From positions 1 to 38,270 of the forward strand of contig JAFXCD010000007.1 of assembly GCA_017521605.1 (NCBI GenBank): 38,270 nucleotides of DNA, in the 5' to 3' direction. Each line of letters begins with the position of its first letter. The stretch's first letter is position 1. Shown piece by piece: positions 26,092 through 34,573 of the stretch. The DNA is from Lachnospiraceae bacterium. Lineage in GTDB: Bacteria > Bacillota > Clostridia > Lachnospirales > Lachnospiraceae. The notes beneath the pieces were generated by a model, which ran no database searches, was not told where the DNA came from, and saw nothing but the letters and a program-made list of their open reading frames with translations. The translations under genes were made by a program, and so were the position numbers.

Positions 26092-26468
26092 TATTCCAGC
26101 CCTCCATATTCCCTATAGATATCATCAATTAATCCATGAAACTCTTCTTTTGTTATATTTTTACAGCTTCCTCTTGCTATCATTACCTGAAGTTCTTTTT
26201 TTAATTCATTTATCATCTTCAGCTTATCCATGTCTACAGCAATTATGGCTCCTTTACGTCTGTCTACTTTTACATAGCCTTCCTGTTTCAGCACCGTATA
26301 TGCCTTATTTACCGTATGCATGTTAATTCCAACCACTTCAGCCAGTTGCCGGACACTGGGAAGGGAATCACCTTCCTGAAAACGTGAGGTTGCAATACCC
26401 AGAATAATTTGATTTTTCAGTTGAAGATAAATTGCTTCGTCACTATTAAAATCAATTTCAATCATCAT
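26091..26468 (-). CDS. GntR-family regulator of the YtrA subfamily
   Basis: 125 residues. It has an N-terminal winged helix (IYLQLKNQIILGIATSRFQE, then LPSVRQLAEVVGINMHTVNK and AYTVLKQEGYV) and only about 50 C-terminal residues. This is the short two-helix effector arm that defines YtrA-type members. YtrA regulators usually repress their own operon; here that operon continues with clpC, which starts on its stop codon. This makes it a likely regulator of ClpC supply in place of CtsR. What it senses is unknown. Confidence 0.92.
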   Translation of the reverse strand: MMIEIDFNSDEAIYLQLKNQIILGIATSRFQEGDSLPSVRQLAEVVGINMHTVNKAYTVLKQEGYVKVDRRKGAIIAVDMDKLKMINELKKELQVMIARGSCKNITKEEFHGLIDDIYREYGGLE

Positions 26469-26496
26469 ATTGCGCTCTCCCTTCTGTTATACATAT

Positions 26497-26505
26497 ATTA
26501 TCACA
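26497..26505 (-). promoter_or_regulatory. Possible extended -10 promoter of the gntR-clpC operon
   Basis: TGT-GATAAT on the minus strand, 29 nt before the ATG, with no good -35. The surrounding gttgtgataat/atatgtataac is an imperfect inverted repeat (about 6 of 11 positions) and could be the GntR operator. No tandem CtsR heptad (GGTCAAA) is visible. Confidence 0.35.
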
Positions 26506-26555
26506 ACTAAAGTCTTATGAGAAGTCTCTTTATTATTTTTTCAGAAATTATAATC

Positions 26556-26583
26556 AAAAAAGGAACCTTTCAGTTCCTTTTTT
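26556..26583 (-). terminator. Terminator of the pur operon / SH3 gene
   Basis: Perfect 11-bp stem (26556-26566 with 26573-26583), 6-nt loop, minus-strand T run formed by the stem base. It directly follows the SH3 gene stop at 26584. Confidence 0.85.
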
Positions 26584-28002
26584 TTATTCTTCGTCTGTAC
26601 CATCCCAATTTAGGAATTCAAATTCAAATTCATCATCCTCATCTGTTGCAAAATTCTTAGACTGCCATTGTTGCTTATTAGGACTTTCAACAGGCTTCTG
26701 CTGAACAGGCTTTGTACTCTGCACACTAGGCTTTGCTTGTGCATTATCTACACCATTCACAGGTTTACTCTGTGGATTAGCAGACCTCTGCTGAGTAGCA
26801 GTTGTTTTAGCAGTTCTTGTTTCTGCAGGATCAGATACCTTCACTGTCTGAGGTACACCGTTGCCTGTAGGTCTCTGCTGCTGTCCTGCAAGTCTTGTAT
26901 TAGCCGGTTTGGGACCACCTGATTTCTGTGCTGAACCGGTTTTATTACCATTGGCACCAACTGTGTGCATTACACTCTGATTTCTATTGGCACCGGAAGG
27001 ATTATTAGCTTTCTGCCCCTGACGCTGACGGATTGTTTCTTTTTCTATTGCAGCAAAATAAGCATCATCCATTACTTCTCTTACCTTTAAGAATAATAAT
27101 GTAGCCACAATTCCCAGCGCCGCCACCAAAATAACCAATATTACAATCCATGTTTTCTGACTCTTAATCTTCTTTTGATTTTCAGCAAACACTTCCGGAT
27201 TATTAATAGCAGCATTAATCAATGACTCAGCATTATAACGAAGTCCGGCATCTTTATCTACCAGATACCATGCTCCCTCATCTTCCTGTACATAATACTT
27301 ATCAGTTATTACAGGTGGATTTGTTGTAGGATTATCAACTACCGGCTCATCCTCTACAGGAGGCTGTTCCTCAGCAGGCGGTGTATCTACCACAGGGGTT
27401 ATTGTTCCTGATACACTCAAAAAATCCTCTCTGATGAAACCCTTCACTTCTCCGGAATCAGAGCTGAAGCTTACCAGATACCATATTTTGTTCTGGCTAT
27501 CTGTAGCACGTCCCGTAATAGTCACCACACTATCCTTTACCACATTTGCAACAATTGTACTTCCTTCTGTGGTAGCATCTGAACGTACTCGTACCGTATT
27601 ACCTACGATAGAAGCACTGACAGGCTGTAAGTTTTCCACCTGAGCTGTAGGCACTGTTGTGCCGCTATTTCCATCATTTCCTGTATTGCCTGTATCTTCT
27701 GTTTTTTTCATCAAATCGGAACGAATGTAACCGGTCTTATCGCCATCAAATGTGATCTGATACCATACCTTACCATCACCACCGGTTTTTTCACCTACAA
27801 TAGTAAAGGTCTGACCATTTGTAGCACTGCCTACCGCTTCACTGCTTGTACTGGCATCTTTTCGGATTTTTGCAGCAGATGCTGTTACTTTACCTTCTGC
27901 CGCCCATACATTCATGGCAGACATAGCAAAGATAACAACCATCATCACTACTGCACTAACATATCCGAACAGTTTCCAACGTAAATCTTTTACTCTTCTC
28001 AT
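26584..28002 (-). CDS. Membrane-anchored bacterial SH3 (SH3b) protein with long cytoplasmic tail
   Basis: 472 residues. An N-terminal signal or anchor helix (about 12-34) is followed by two SH3b domains, about 38-100 (AAKIRKDASTSSEAVGSATN) and 129-200 (TVRVRSDATTEGSTIVANVV). A Pro/Glu-rich linker and a second membrane helix near 286-308 (TWIVILVILVAALGIVATLL) follow. The last about 160 residues form a Gln/Asn/Pro-rich tail ending in an acidic-aromatic peptide (DDEFEFEFLNWDGTDEE). With a cleaved signal peptide the SH3b domains face the wall and the tail lies in the cytoplasm. Wall sensing or anchoring of a cytoplasmic partner is inference. It starts 50 bp after purD without its own promoter, so it probably belongs to the pur transcript. 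Confidence 0.85.
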   Translation of the reverse strand: MRRVKDLRWKLFGYVSAVVMMVVIFAMSAMNVWAAEGKVTASAAKIRKDASTSSEAVGSATNGQTFTIVGEKTGGDGKVWYQITFDGDKTGYIRSDLMKKTEDTGNTGNDGNSGTTVPTAQVENLQPVSASIVGNTVRVRSDATTEGSTIVANVVKDSVVTITGRATDSQNKIWYLVSFSSDSGEVKGFIREDFLSVSGTITPVVDTPPAEEQPPVEDEPVVDNPTTNPPVITDKYYVQEDEGAWYLVDKDAGLRYNAESLINAAINNPEVFAENQKKIKSQKTWIVILVILVAALGIVATLLFLKVREVMDDAYFAAIEKETIRQRQGQKANNPSGANRNQSVMHTVGANGNKTGSAQKSGGPKPANTRLAGQQQRPTGNGVPQTVKVSDPAETRTAKTTATQQRSANPQSKPVNGVDNAQAKPSVQSTKPVQQKPVESPNKQQWQSKNFATDEDDEFEFEFLNWDGTDEE

Positions 28003-28052
28003 TTTGTACCCTTCCTCTTAATCCTAATGCTTACACCATACAGCTCTGATAC

Positions 28053-29327
28053 TTAAGCCTCATCAATCGCTTTACCAATATCATGACGCATATATTTGTT
28101 ACTAAAGCTAATCCATTCTGTTGCAGCATATGCATTTGCTCTGGCCTGCTTCAAATCCTCTCCTGTAGCAGTCACGCCCAACACACGACCACCATTGGTT
28201 ACAATACCTTCTGACGTCTGCTTGGTACCTGCATGGAAACAATAGTAACCATCTGCATCATCAAACTTATCCAAGCCTTCAATTACATAACCCTTTTCAT
28301 AGCTTTCTGGATAACCATCACTAGCCAATACTACACAAACTGCTGCATTGTCTTCAAACTGTAAATCTATCTGGTCCAAAGTACCATCAATACATGCGTC
28401 AATCACATCCATTATATCATTCTTCATACGGCAAAGTACAACCTGAGTCTCGGGATCCCCAAATCTTGCATTGTACTCAAGTACTCTTGGTCCCTTAGGA
28501 GTCAGCATTAAGCCAAAGAAAATAACTCCCTTAAACTCTCTGCCTTCTGCCGCCATAGCATCCACCGTGGCCTGATAAATATATTTCTTACAAAACTCAT
28601 CTACTTCTTCTGTATAAAAGGGACTGGGGGAAAAAGTTCCCATACCGCCGGTATTTAAGCCCTGATCACCATCCTTTGCACGCTTATGATCCTGTGCAGA
28701 GGTCATAGTCTTAATGGTCTTACCATCCACAAAAGAAAGCACGGATACCTCACGTCCGGTCATAAACTCTTCAACAACCATACGGTTACCGGCACTTCCA
28801 AAATGCTTATCCAGCATAATCTCCTTGACGCCTGCTTTTGCCTCCTCCAAAGTATTACAAATCAACACACCCTTGCCCAAAGCCAGACCATCTGCCTTTA
28901 ATACGATGGGCATGTCTGCTGTTTCCAGATATGCAATTGCAGCTTCCGCATCATCAAAGGTTTCATAGGCTGCCGTAGGAATATTATACTTCTTCATTAA
29001 ATCCTTGGAAAATGCTTTACTACCTTCCAAAATAGCTGCATTTGCTCTGGGACCAAAGGTTCTAAGACCTGCTGCCTCCAAGGCATCCACCAGACCGCCT
29101 ACCAATGGGTCATCCGGTGCTACAAACACCAAATCCACAGCCTTTTCCTTAGCATATGCTACCACTTTGTCAAATTCCATAACGCCGATAGAGGGCTCAC
29201 ATTCTGCAATCTGGGCAATTCCTGCATTACCCGGTACACAATAGAGCTTTTCCACTCTTTTGCTCTTCTTCATGCTGACTGCAATGGCATGCTCGCGTCC
29301 GCCACCACCTACGATTAATACTTTCAT
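28053..29327 (-). CDS. purD: Phosphoribosylamine-glycine ligase
   Basis: Second step of purine synthesis: phosphoribosylamine, glycine and ATP give GAR. 424 residues with the ATP-grasp plan: N-terminal MKVLIVGGGGREHAIA, the ATP-grasp core (PIVLKADGLALGKGVLICNT), the GARS signature RFGDPETQ, and the C-terminal domain. Fourth gene of purE-M-N-D, 53 bp after purN. AAGGA-type site upstream. Confidence 0.98.
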   Translation of the reverse strand: MKVLIVGGGGREHAIAVSMKKSKRVEKLYCVPGNAGIAQIAECEPSIGVMEFDKVVAYAKEKAVDLVFVAPDDPLVGGLVDALEAAGLRTFGPRANAAILEGSKAFSKDLMKKYNIPTAAYETFDDAEAAIAYLETADMPIVLKADGLALGKGVLICNTLEEAKAGVKEIMLDKHFGSAGNRMVVEEFMTGREVSVLSFVDGKTIKTMTSAQDHKRAKDGDQGLNTGGMGTFSPSPFYTEEVDEFCKKYIYQATVDAMAAEGREFKGVIFFGLMLTPKGPRVLEYNARFGDPETQVVLCRMKNDIMDVIDACIDGTLDQIDLQFEDNAAVCVVLASDGYPESYEKGYVIEGLDKFDDADGYYCFHAGTKQTSEGIVTNGGRVLGVTATGEDLKQARANAYAATEWISFSNKYMRHDIGKAIDEA

Positions 29328-29380
29328 GCTTGATTTCCTTCCTTTCCTGCCCTGTTCTCCCCAGAACCGTAAACAGGAAT

Positions 29381-30007
29381 CTAAATTTTCTTTACCACTT
29401 TATTCTCTACTACACTGATACGTCCGTTCGCAATATCATCAATAGCCTGAGGAAGCAGAATCCACTCTGCCTGCTCCATAACTCTTCTCTGAAGCACTTC
29501 CGGAGTATCTCCATCTTCAACACATACTGCTTTCTGTGAAATAATAGGTCCCTCGTCCATACCTTCGTTTACAAAATGTACAGTAGCGCCTGTCACCTTG
29601 GCACCACGTTCTAAGACTCTTTCATGTACCTTCAGACCATAATAACCCACACCACAGAAAGAAGGTATTAGAGAAGGATGAATATTGATAATACGATTGC
29701 TGTACTGTGCCACCATCTTAGGCGGAATGGCTACCAAAAATCCGGCCAACACTACCAAATCCGGTTTAAATTCATTTACTGCATCCAATAGCGCATCATT
29801 GAAAATATCACGATTCTCAAAATCCTTAGGAGATACACTAACTGCAGGGATTCCTGCATTCTTAGCTCTCTCCAGACTCTTTACTGTTTTATTATTACTA
29901 ATCACGCCAACAATTTCCGTATTGGTAATCTTACCTGCTGCCATACTGTCAATAATAGCTTGCAGATTGGTACCTCCACCGGATACCAGCACTACGATTC
30001 TTAACAT
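29381..30007 (-). CDS. purN: Phosphoribosylglycinamide formyltransferase
   Basis: Third step: transfers formyl from 10-formyl-THF to GAR. 208 residues, normal length. It has the N-terminal nucleotide fold [15 protein letters not shown], the active-site Asn-His region [14 protein letters not shown], and the conserved Asp in [17 protein letters not shown]. The start codon overlaps the purM stop by 7 bp (ATGTTAA), so translation is coupled. Confidence 0.98.
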   Translation of the reverse strand: MLRIVVLVSGGGTNLQAIIDSMAAGKITNTEIVGVISNNKTVKSLERAKNAGIPAVSVSPKDFENRDIFNDALLDAVNEFKPDLVVLAGFLVAIPPKMVAQYSNRIINIHPSLIPSFCGVGYYGLKVHERVLERGAKVTGATVHFVNEGMDEGPIISQKAVCVEDGDTPEVLQRRVMEQAEWILLPQAIDDIANGRISVVENKVVKKI

Positions 30008-31026
30008 AAGGTTACTCCCTTTTCACCAGCTTCGCATTTACCTGCTACCCATGCAGTTTCGCCTGCAGCCTGAATAGCTACGATAGTCTTGTCTACATCA
30101 GCAGGATCTACTGCTAACAACATACCGATACCCATGTTAAAGGTATTGTACATCATTTCATCTGCAATGTTACCGGTCTTCTGCATAAGCTTAAAGATAG
30201 CGGGTACTTCATAGCTGCCCAAATCCATATGAGCATTTACGCCTTCCGGAAGCATTCTGGGAATATTTTCCTGGAAACCGCCACCGGTAATATGGCTACA
30301 ACCCTTAATGGTTACACCTGCATCCTTTACAGACTTCAGTGCTTTAACATAAATCTTGGTAGGAGCAATCAACGCTTCGCCAAGAGTAGTTCCCAATTCA
30401 TCATAATAAGTATCTAAGCTTTCCTTGGTCATTTCAAATACCTTACGAACCAAAGAGAAACCATTGCTATGTACGCCTGAAGAAGCGATAGCCACCAATA
30501 CATCGCCGTGCTTAATATTGGCACCGGTAATCAAATCCTTTTCATCTACTACGCCAACTGCAAAGCCTGCCAAATCGTAATCATCCTCAGGCATAAGTCC
30601 TGGATGTTCTGCGGTTTCACCACCGATTAATGCTGCACCAGCCTGCTTACAACCTTCTGCAACGCCCTTTACGATAGTAGCAATCTTTTCGGGATAGTTC
30701 TTGCCACATGCAATATAATCTAAGAAGAATAAAGGTTCACCACCTGCACAAGCCACGTCATTTACACACATAGCCACTGCATCAATACCGATAGTATCAT
30801 GCTTGTCCATAATAAATGCCAGCTTAACCTTAGTACCGCATCCGTCAGTTCCTGACAAAAGTACCGGGTTCTCCATATTCTTAATTGCTGCCAAAGAGAA
30901 TGCTCCGGAAAATCCTCCAAGACCACCCATTACTTCCGGTCTCATGGTTTCCTTTACATGCTTTTTCATAAGTTCTACCGACTTGTAACCGGCTTCAATA
31001 TCCACACCTGCGTTCTTGTAATCCAT
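30001..31026 (-). CDS. purM: Phosphoribosylformylglycinamidine cyclo-ligase (AIR synthetase)
   Basis: Fifth step: FGAM and ATP give AIR. 341 residues from the ATG at 31026 ([13 protein letters not shown]), which has GGAGG 6 nt upstream; an in-frame ATG four codons earlier has no site. Family marks are [43 protein letters not shown] and the C-terminal [17 protein letters not shown]. It uses the product of PurL, which is encoded elsewhere in the window. It overlaps purN by 7 bp. Confidence 0.98.
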   Translation of the reverse strand: MDYKNAGVDIEAGYKSVELMKKHVKETMRPEVMGGLGGFSGAFSLAAIKNMENPVLLSGTDGCGTKVKLAFIMDKHDTIGIDAVAMCVNDVACAGGEPLFFLDYIACGKNYPEKIATIVKGVAEGCKQAGAALIGGETAEHPGLMPEDDYDLAGFAVGVVDEKDLITGANIKHGDVLVAIASSGVHSNGFSLVRKVFEMTKESLDTYYDELGTTLGEALIAPTKIYVKALKSVKDAGVTIKGCSHITGGGFQENIPRMLPEGVNAHMDLGSYEVPAIFKLMQKTGNIADEMMYNTFNMGIGMLLAVDPADVDKTIVAIQAAGETAWVAGKCEAGEKGVTLC

Positions 31027-31071
31027 AATTTCCTCCATTTTGTCCGTATAGGGACGGTATATTTTAATTAA

Positions 31072-31581
31072 TTACTTATTCATATAGGCCTTATATCCAA
31101 CTTCCTGTAATTTGGCATCCTTTGCCTGCACCTGTTCTTTTAAGTTAGTGCTGTAATCTTTTAACTTCTGAAGCAGCTCTGCGTCAGATGTAGCCAAAAT
31201 CTTAGCCGCCAAAAGTCCTGCGTTTGCACCACCGTTAATTGCCACGGTTGCTACCGGAATTCCGGAAGGCATCTGTACAATAGAGTACAGGGAATCTCTT
31301 CCGCCCAAGGAAGTAGTATGCATAGGAATACCAATAACCGGCATAGGGAAAATTGCCGCACACATGCCGGGCAAATGTGCTGCCATACCTGCACCTGCAA
31401 TAATTACCTTGAATCCCTTATCCTCTGCTGTCTTTGCATATTCAAAAAATACATCCGGTTCTCTGTGTGCAGAGATAATTGTCATTTCATAAGAAATACC
31501 CAACTCCTCTAAAATATCGGCAGCCTTTGCCATAACCGGCATATCAGAATCACTGCCCATTACAATACCAACCTTTGCCAT
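31072..31581 (-). CDS. purE: 5-(carboxyamino)imidazole ribonucleotide mutase
   Basis: Sixth step (class I PurE, N5-CAIR to CAIR). 169 residues. It has the signature VGIVMGSDSDMPVMAKAADI, the active-site His in IISAHREPD, and GAGMAAHLPGMCA. First gene of purE-purM-purN-purD. No purK is seen in the window, so either purK is elsewhere or the enzyme uses AIR directly. GGAGG lies 8 nt upstream of the ATG. Confidence 0.98.
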   Translation of the reverse strand: MAKVGIVMGSDSDMPVMAKAADILEELGISYEMTIISAHREPDVFFEYAKTAEDKGFKVIIAGAGMAAHLPGMCAAIFPMPVIGIPMHTTSLGGRDSLYSIVQMPSGIPVATVAINGGANAGLLAAKILATSDAELLQKLKDYSTNLKEQVQAKDAKLQEVGYKAYMNK

Positions 31582-31646
31582 GGTATTACTCCTCCTTGTA
31601 ATCTATATTCTTTAGGCAACTCTGCCTTATAAACAATCCTATTTCT

Positions 31647-31675
31647 AGTTTACTAGACTCTTTCGCACTATGCAA
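31647..31675 (-). promoter_or_regulatory. Predicted promoter of the purEMND operon
   Basis: TTGCAT (31675-31670), 17-nt spacer, TAAACT (31652-31647) on the minus strand. The leader of about 60 nt holds only a small aggca/tgcct hairpin; no purine riboswitch is seen. Confidence 0.5.
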
Positions 31676-31706
31676 GATGTTTTTCTACATTTTGTATACA
31701 ATTACC

Positions 31707-31722
31707 AAATTCTTAAGAATTT
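31707..31722. repeat. 16-bp perfect palindrome upstream of the pur promoter
   Basis: aaattcttaagaattt is perfectly self-complementary. It lies 32 bp beyond the -35 of purE and 26 bp after the aminopeptidase stop, so it could be an operator or a weak transcription end. Confidence 0.35.
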
Positions 31723-31747
31723 CTTACCATATCTAGGGCACAAATCA

Positions 31748-33817
31748 TTAGTTTTCCAAGGGCTCATTCAATTCTCTGCATTCCTCAGGTACAAATCGGC
31801 CGTTTTTGATGATTTCCATTCGACTTCCATCATTTCTGATAGCGGTTAATTCACCCAGCTCATCATAAGGAATGGTAATATCTGTATGGCAGTCAAAATA
31901 CGCCTTCTGAGGTGAACTGTGCCGAAGAACTGCCACCTCATTTTCCTTTGCAATAATTTCCTTACCATCTGGATTGTATACCTTAATATCCTCTGCATGA
32001 GAATAACAGGTATCACCCACCGCAAAGTGTGGTCCCATCTTCTCTGCAATCAATATGGGCAATTTATCTTCTATGCCCCATTTCCTTGCAATAACATATG
32101 CCAGAGTATTGGTACCAATGGCAAATTCTCCTATGGGCAAGGTGTCACGATGATACAACACATTTTCCCTGATATACTTTTTATTCTGTTCCTCATCATC
32201 AAAATTACTACAGCTATAATCTACAATCATACCATCTTCAAACTGTAAGGTCAGATTTTGATATTCCAGTTCATTTAAATATACCTTGGAAACATTTAAA
32301 ACACCCTTGGTGCCTTTTAGTCGAGGAGATGTAAACACCTCACCTACCGGTATATTCACATCTGCTACACAGTTTTCAAACAAGGTTTCCTTCTCCGGAT
32401 TCTTAAGTTCAGTTAAAGCAATGGTCAAATCCGTAGTATTGCCATTCATACCCTTAATTTTCACATACTCTGCCTGGTCCAGTATATCAATCAAAACCTG
32501 CTGCAGCCTACGGTATTTCATATAATCCAGGGTATTAATACGGATAATATCCCTGAAAATCTCTTCAAAATTCTCACCAATTTCCGGCACCGGGAAGGCA
32601 ATAATGGTAAAGCTGCGTTCTTCCTCCAGAATATACTCTCGCTGAATGGCTCCCGCCTGGGAACGATACTCTACTACCAGTTTCTGCTGTTCTGTGCTCA
32701 GAGCAGGGGCTTCCTTCTTACTCACCGGTTCGAATGGTGTCTCACCAAACACCTCCTGCACAGCCGGTCCCGCATACAAAAATGCCTCTTCCTTACAATG
32801 CTCAAAGGCTGTTTTAAATACCTCCAGCTTCCGCTGCACCATGCCTTTATCCCACACAAGTGCCTTATCATCCTTGTGGTCATAATCATATTGCTTGTTT
32901 GGATTGCCTCCGATAGCCCCCAGTTTAAACAGACCACCTCCCTGCAAAATACCAACTGGCGTACGTCGTATTACAGGTTTCAACCCCATCCCGGCAAAAT
33001 TCTCCACCGCCTTTCGCATCATTCGCTCAAACCCCAGTGAATAGCGAATCTCCACAGTCTTCTTTTTACTCAAGTCTTTATTTCCCAGTACAAAGCCCAT
33101 ACGATACCCTTCTGTATAGGTATCTGCCATCAAGTCAATGGTTTCCTGAGGAAGTGTGTTCATAAACTCTGCAGTCTTTATTTCATTCTCAGACACATAC
33201 TCTCCATAGTGATACAAATACCTGACATCAGTCAAATCCGCCTCTGCAAGAAGAACCGTTTCAAAACCAATCTCCGGCACCACCATGGTTCGTATTTTTT
33301 CCTCTTCCGTTATATCAGAGTAATCACTGACATACCAATATAGAATCTGCTGTAAAGTCTCATATGCCGGCAATTTCCCGCTTTCCTTCCATTCACAGGT
33401 ACAGGAAGCATATACTTCCACAAACAGCTCCATACGAATGAGCAGCTCCTCCAACTTCTGAGTTGCCGCAAGAGCTATTGCACTGCGCATTTCTGCCGCC
33501 AATACTGCAAAATAAGGACCATACTCTTCTCCCAGCTTTGCTACTGCATAAGCCGGATTAGCAAAGTTGCTTTCATAATTACCTGGTAATATATCCCCAT
33601 AAAGTCGCTGATTCCACTCCTGCAATTCTCCCAAAGAAGCCTTGTCAACTTCTCCGTCCTTTACAAACCTTAAGTATGCATCTATATTCATGAGAAAACG
33701 GGCTACACTGCCAAAATAATCAGATATAGCCCCATTTACCAACTCTTCCTTTTCTATTTCCCGAATACGCTGAATCGCCAATTCATATCGCTCTGCCAAA
33801 ATTTCATTCTGCTCCAT
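31748..33817 (-). CDS. Long M29-like aminopeptidase
   Basis: 689 residues from the ATG at 33817, chosen because GAGGT lies 6 nt upstream and the same arrangement occurs at the next gene; the in-frame ATG at 33829 contains that site. The C-terminal half resembles M29 aminopeptidases (AmpS/aminopeptidase T): NIPVGEVFTSPRLKGTKG, IGEFAIGTNTLAYVIARKWG, EKMGPHFAVGDTCYSHAEDI, consistent with a dinuclear metal site. The N-terminal 300 residues are helical and not part of the classical enzyme, whose usual length is about 400. It is a cytoplasmic peptidase of unknown specificity. It sits downstream of the DUF6142-like gene, with a terminator-like hairpin and a repeated leader between them. Confidence 0.8.
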   Translation of the reverse strand: MEQNEILAERYELAIQRIREIEKEELVNGAISDYFGSVARFLMNIDAYLRFVKDGEVDKASLGELQEWNQRLYGDILPGNYESNFANPAYAVAKLGEEYGPYFAVLAAEMRSAIALAATQKLEELLIRMELFVEVYASCTCEWKESGKLPAYETLQQILYWYVSDYSDITEEEKIRTMVVPEIGFETVLLAEADLTDVRYLYHYGEYVSENEIKTAEFMNTLPQETIDLMADTYTEGYRMGFVLGNKDLSKKKTVEIRYSLGFERMMRKAVENFAGMGLKPVIRRTPVGILQGGGLFKLGAIGGNPNKQYDYDHKDDKALVWDKGMVQRKLEVFKTAFEHCKEEAFLYAGPAVQEVFGETPFEPVSKKEAPALSTEQQKLVVEYRSQAGAIQREYILEEERSFTIIAFPVPEIGENFEEIFRDIIRINTLDYMKYRRLQQVLIDILDQAEYVKIKGMNGNTTDLTIALTELKNPEKETLFENCVADVNIPVGEVFTSPRLKGTKGVLNVSKVYLNELEYQNLTLQFEDGMIVDYSCSNFDDEEQNKKYIRENVLYHRDTLPIGEFAIGTNTLAYVIARKWGIEDKLPILIAEKMGPHFAVGDTCYSHAEDIKVYNPDGKEIIAKENEVAVLRHSSPQKAYFDCHTDITIPYDELGELTAIRNDGSRMEIIKNGRFVPEECRELNEPLEN

Positions 33818-33865
33818 ATTATACCTCATTCATATCACAAGCAGCGCTTGTGATGCTGCTCAAAT
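33814..33865 (-). repeat. Repeated 52-bp leader with hairpin, copy A (before the aminopeptidase)
   Basis: About 44 of 52 positions match 34258-34309. It spans the region from ATTTGA through the hairpin ATCACAAGC-GCT-GCTTGTGAT (perfect 9-bp stem) and the ribosome binding site to the start codon and next base. Confidence 0.8.
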
Positions 33866-33870
33866 AGAAA

Positions 33871-33893
33871 GTGAAAAATCAAAGATTTTTCAC
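33871..33893 (-). terminator. Terminator-like hairpin after the DUF6142-like gene
   Basis: 10-bp perfect A/T-rich stem (33871-33880 with 33884-33893) and a 3-nt loop, followed on the minus strand by TTTCTATTT. It lies 47 bp after the stop codon and immediately before repeat copy A. Confidence 0.55.
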
Positions 33894-33940
33894 ACTATAC
33901 CTCATGCCTTATCTTAGGACTTCTCATTTATTTCTTATCT

Positions 33941-34261
33941 CTATAAATAAGAACCCGCATACAGGATACCACTCATCCCTAATATAGCCAATGCATTTAA
34001 TGCCACACCTATCCAGCCAAACAGCAAGAACTTCTCCTTTTCCTGCACAGCGAGCACTGCCAGAATCATTCCCACAATACCAAAGATTAGTGCAAGAATT
34101 CCTGCAACTCCATACTTAAAAGGTGCATTTCCATTACTCAAAAAGCTTAAATATATCAATACAATCAAAGAAATGCAACTAAGAGCACCAAAAACAGTAC
34201 TCATTACCGCCTTCTGAGAATGTCCTTTATTGGTAAATTTATAATTTTTCTTCTTTGCCAT
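33941..34261 (-). CDS. Small integral membrane protein, DUF6142-like
   Basis: 106 residues from the ATG at 34261 (MAKKKNYKFTNKGHSQK). The frame's first ATG at 34273 contains the GGGGT binding site. A basic soluble N-terminus is followed by three hydrophobic helices (about 20-40, 48-70 and 80-102). The length and layout resemble the DUF6142 family of Lachnospiraceae, from memory. The function is unknown. The leader carries repeat copy B. Confidence 0.85.
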   Translation of the reverse strand: MAKKKNYKFTNKGHSQKAVMSTVFGALSCISLIVLIYLSFLSNGNAPFKYGVAGILALIFGIVGMILAVLAVQEKEKFLLFGWIGVALNALAILGMSGILYAGSYL

Positions 34262-34309
34262 CTTACACCCCATACATATCTCAAGCAGTGCTTGTGATAC
34301 TGTTCAAAT
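34258..34309 (-). repeat. Repeated 52-bp leader with hairpin, copy B (before the DUF6142-like gene)
   Basis: Same layout as copy A: ATTTGAACAG, hairpin ATCACAAGC-ACT-GCTTGAGAT (8 of 9 pairs), GGGGTGTAAG, then ATGG. Several differences from copy A lie outside or in the loop of the hairpin; one breaks a stem pair. Confidence 0.8.
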
Positions 34310-34310
34310 C

Positions 34311-34345
34311 AGAAAGGCATACCCGAAAAATGAGTATGCCTTTCT
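34311..34345 (-). terminator. Terminator-like hairpin after the 50-residue gene
   Basis: Perfect 12-bp stem (34311-34322 with 34334-34345) and 11-nt loop, only 3 bp after the stop codon of the small gene and just before repeat copy B. The T tract is short (TTTCTGATTT). Confidence 0.7.
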
Positions 34346-34348
34346 CGT

Positions 34349-34501
34349 TTAAAATAATATTTTAGTCTTTCCGGCCAACAGCTTTGCGCCGCTGATAATC
34401 ATAAGTATTCCGCATGCAACTCCAACCACAATGGAAATCACACCTACCACAATATTCAACGCACCTGCGCCATTCATAGTCTTGTAAGTTCTTTCTTCCA
34501 T
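34349..34501 (-). CDS. 50-residue single-helix membrane protein
   Basis: A short gene hidden under a longer false frame. From the ATG at 34501, with AGGAGG 6 nt upstream, it reads MEERTYKTMNGAGALN, then a glycine-rich hydrophobic helix (IVVGVISIVVGVACGILMII), then SGAKLLAGKTKILF and stop. The GxxxG-like spacing suggests helix packing in the membrane. It lies 72 bp after pyrE with no promoter between, so it is probably on the same transcript. I recall similar peptides in Lachnospiraceae, but the function is unknown. Confidence 0.8.
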   Translation of the reverse strand: MEERTYKTMNGAGALNIVVGVISIVVGVACGILMIISGAKLLAGKTKILF

Positions 34502-34573
34502 AATTACCTCCTACACTACTGTTTATTGCCTTTCCTATTTCCATCCGCTATTCGCAAAATCGTTTCTTTTTGA

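Noticed and set aside
31582-31747. Guanine riboswitch or PurR boxes before purE
   Set aside because: No conserved purine-riboswitch core and no CGAA-type PurR box pair were found.
34362-34544. 60-codon minus-strand frame
   Set aside because: It is out of frame with the well-placed AGGAGG. The overlapping 50-residue frame at 34349-34501 has the correct spacing and a membrane helix.
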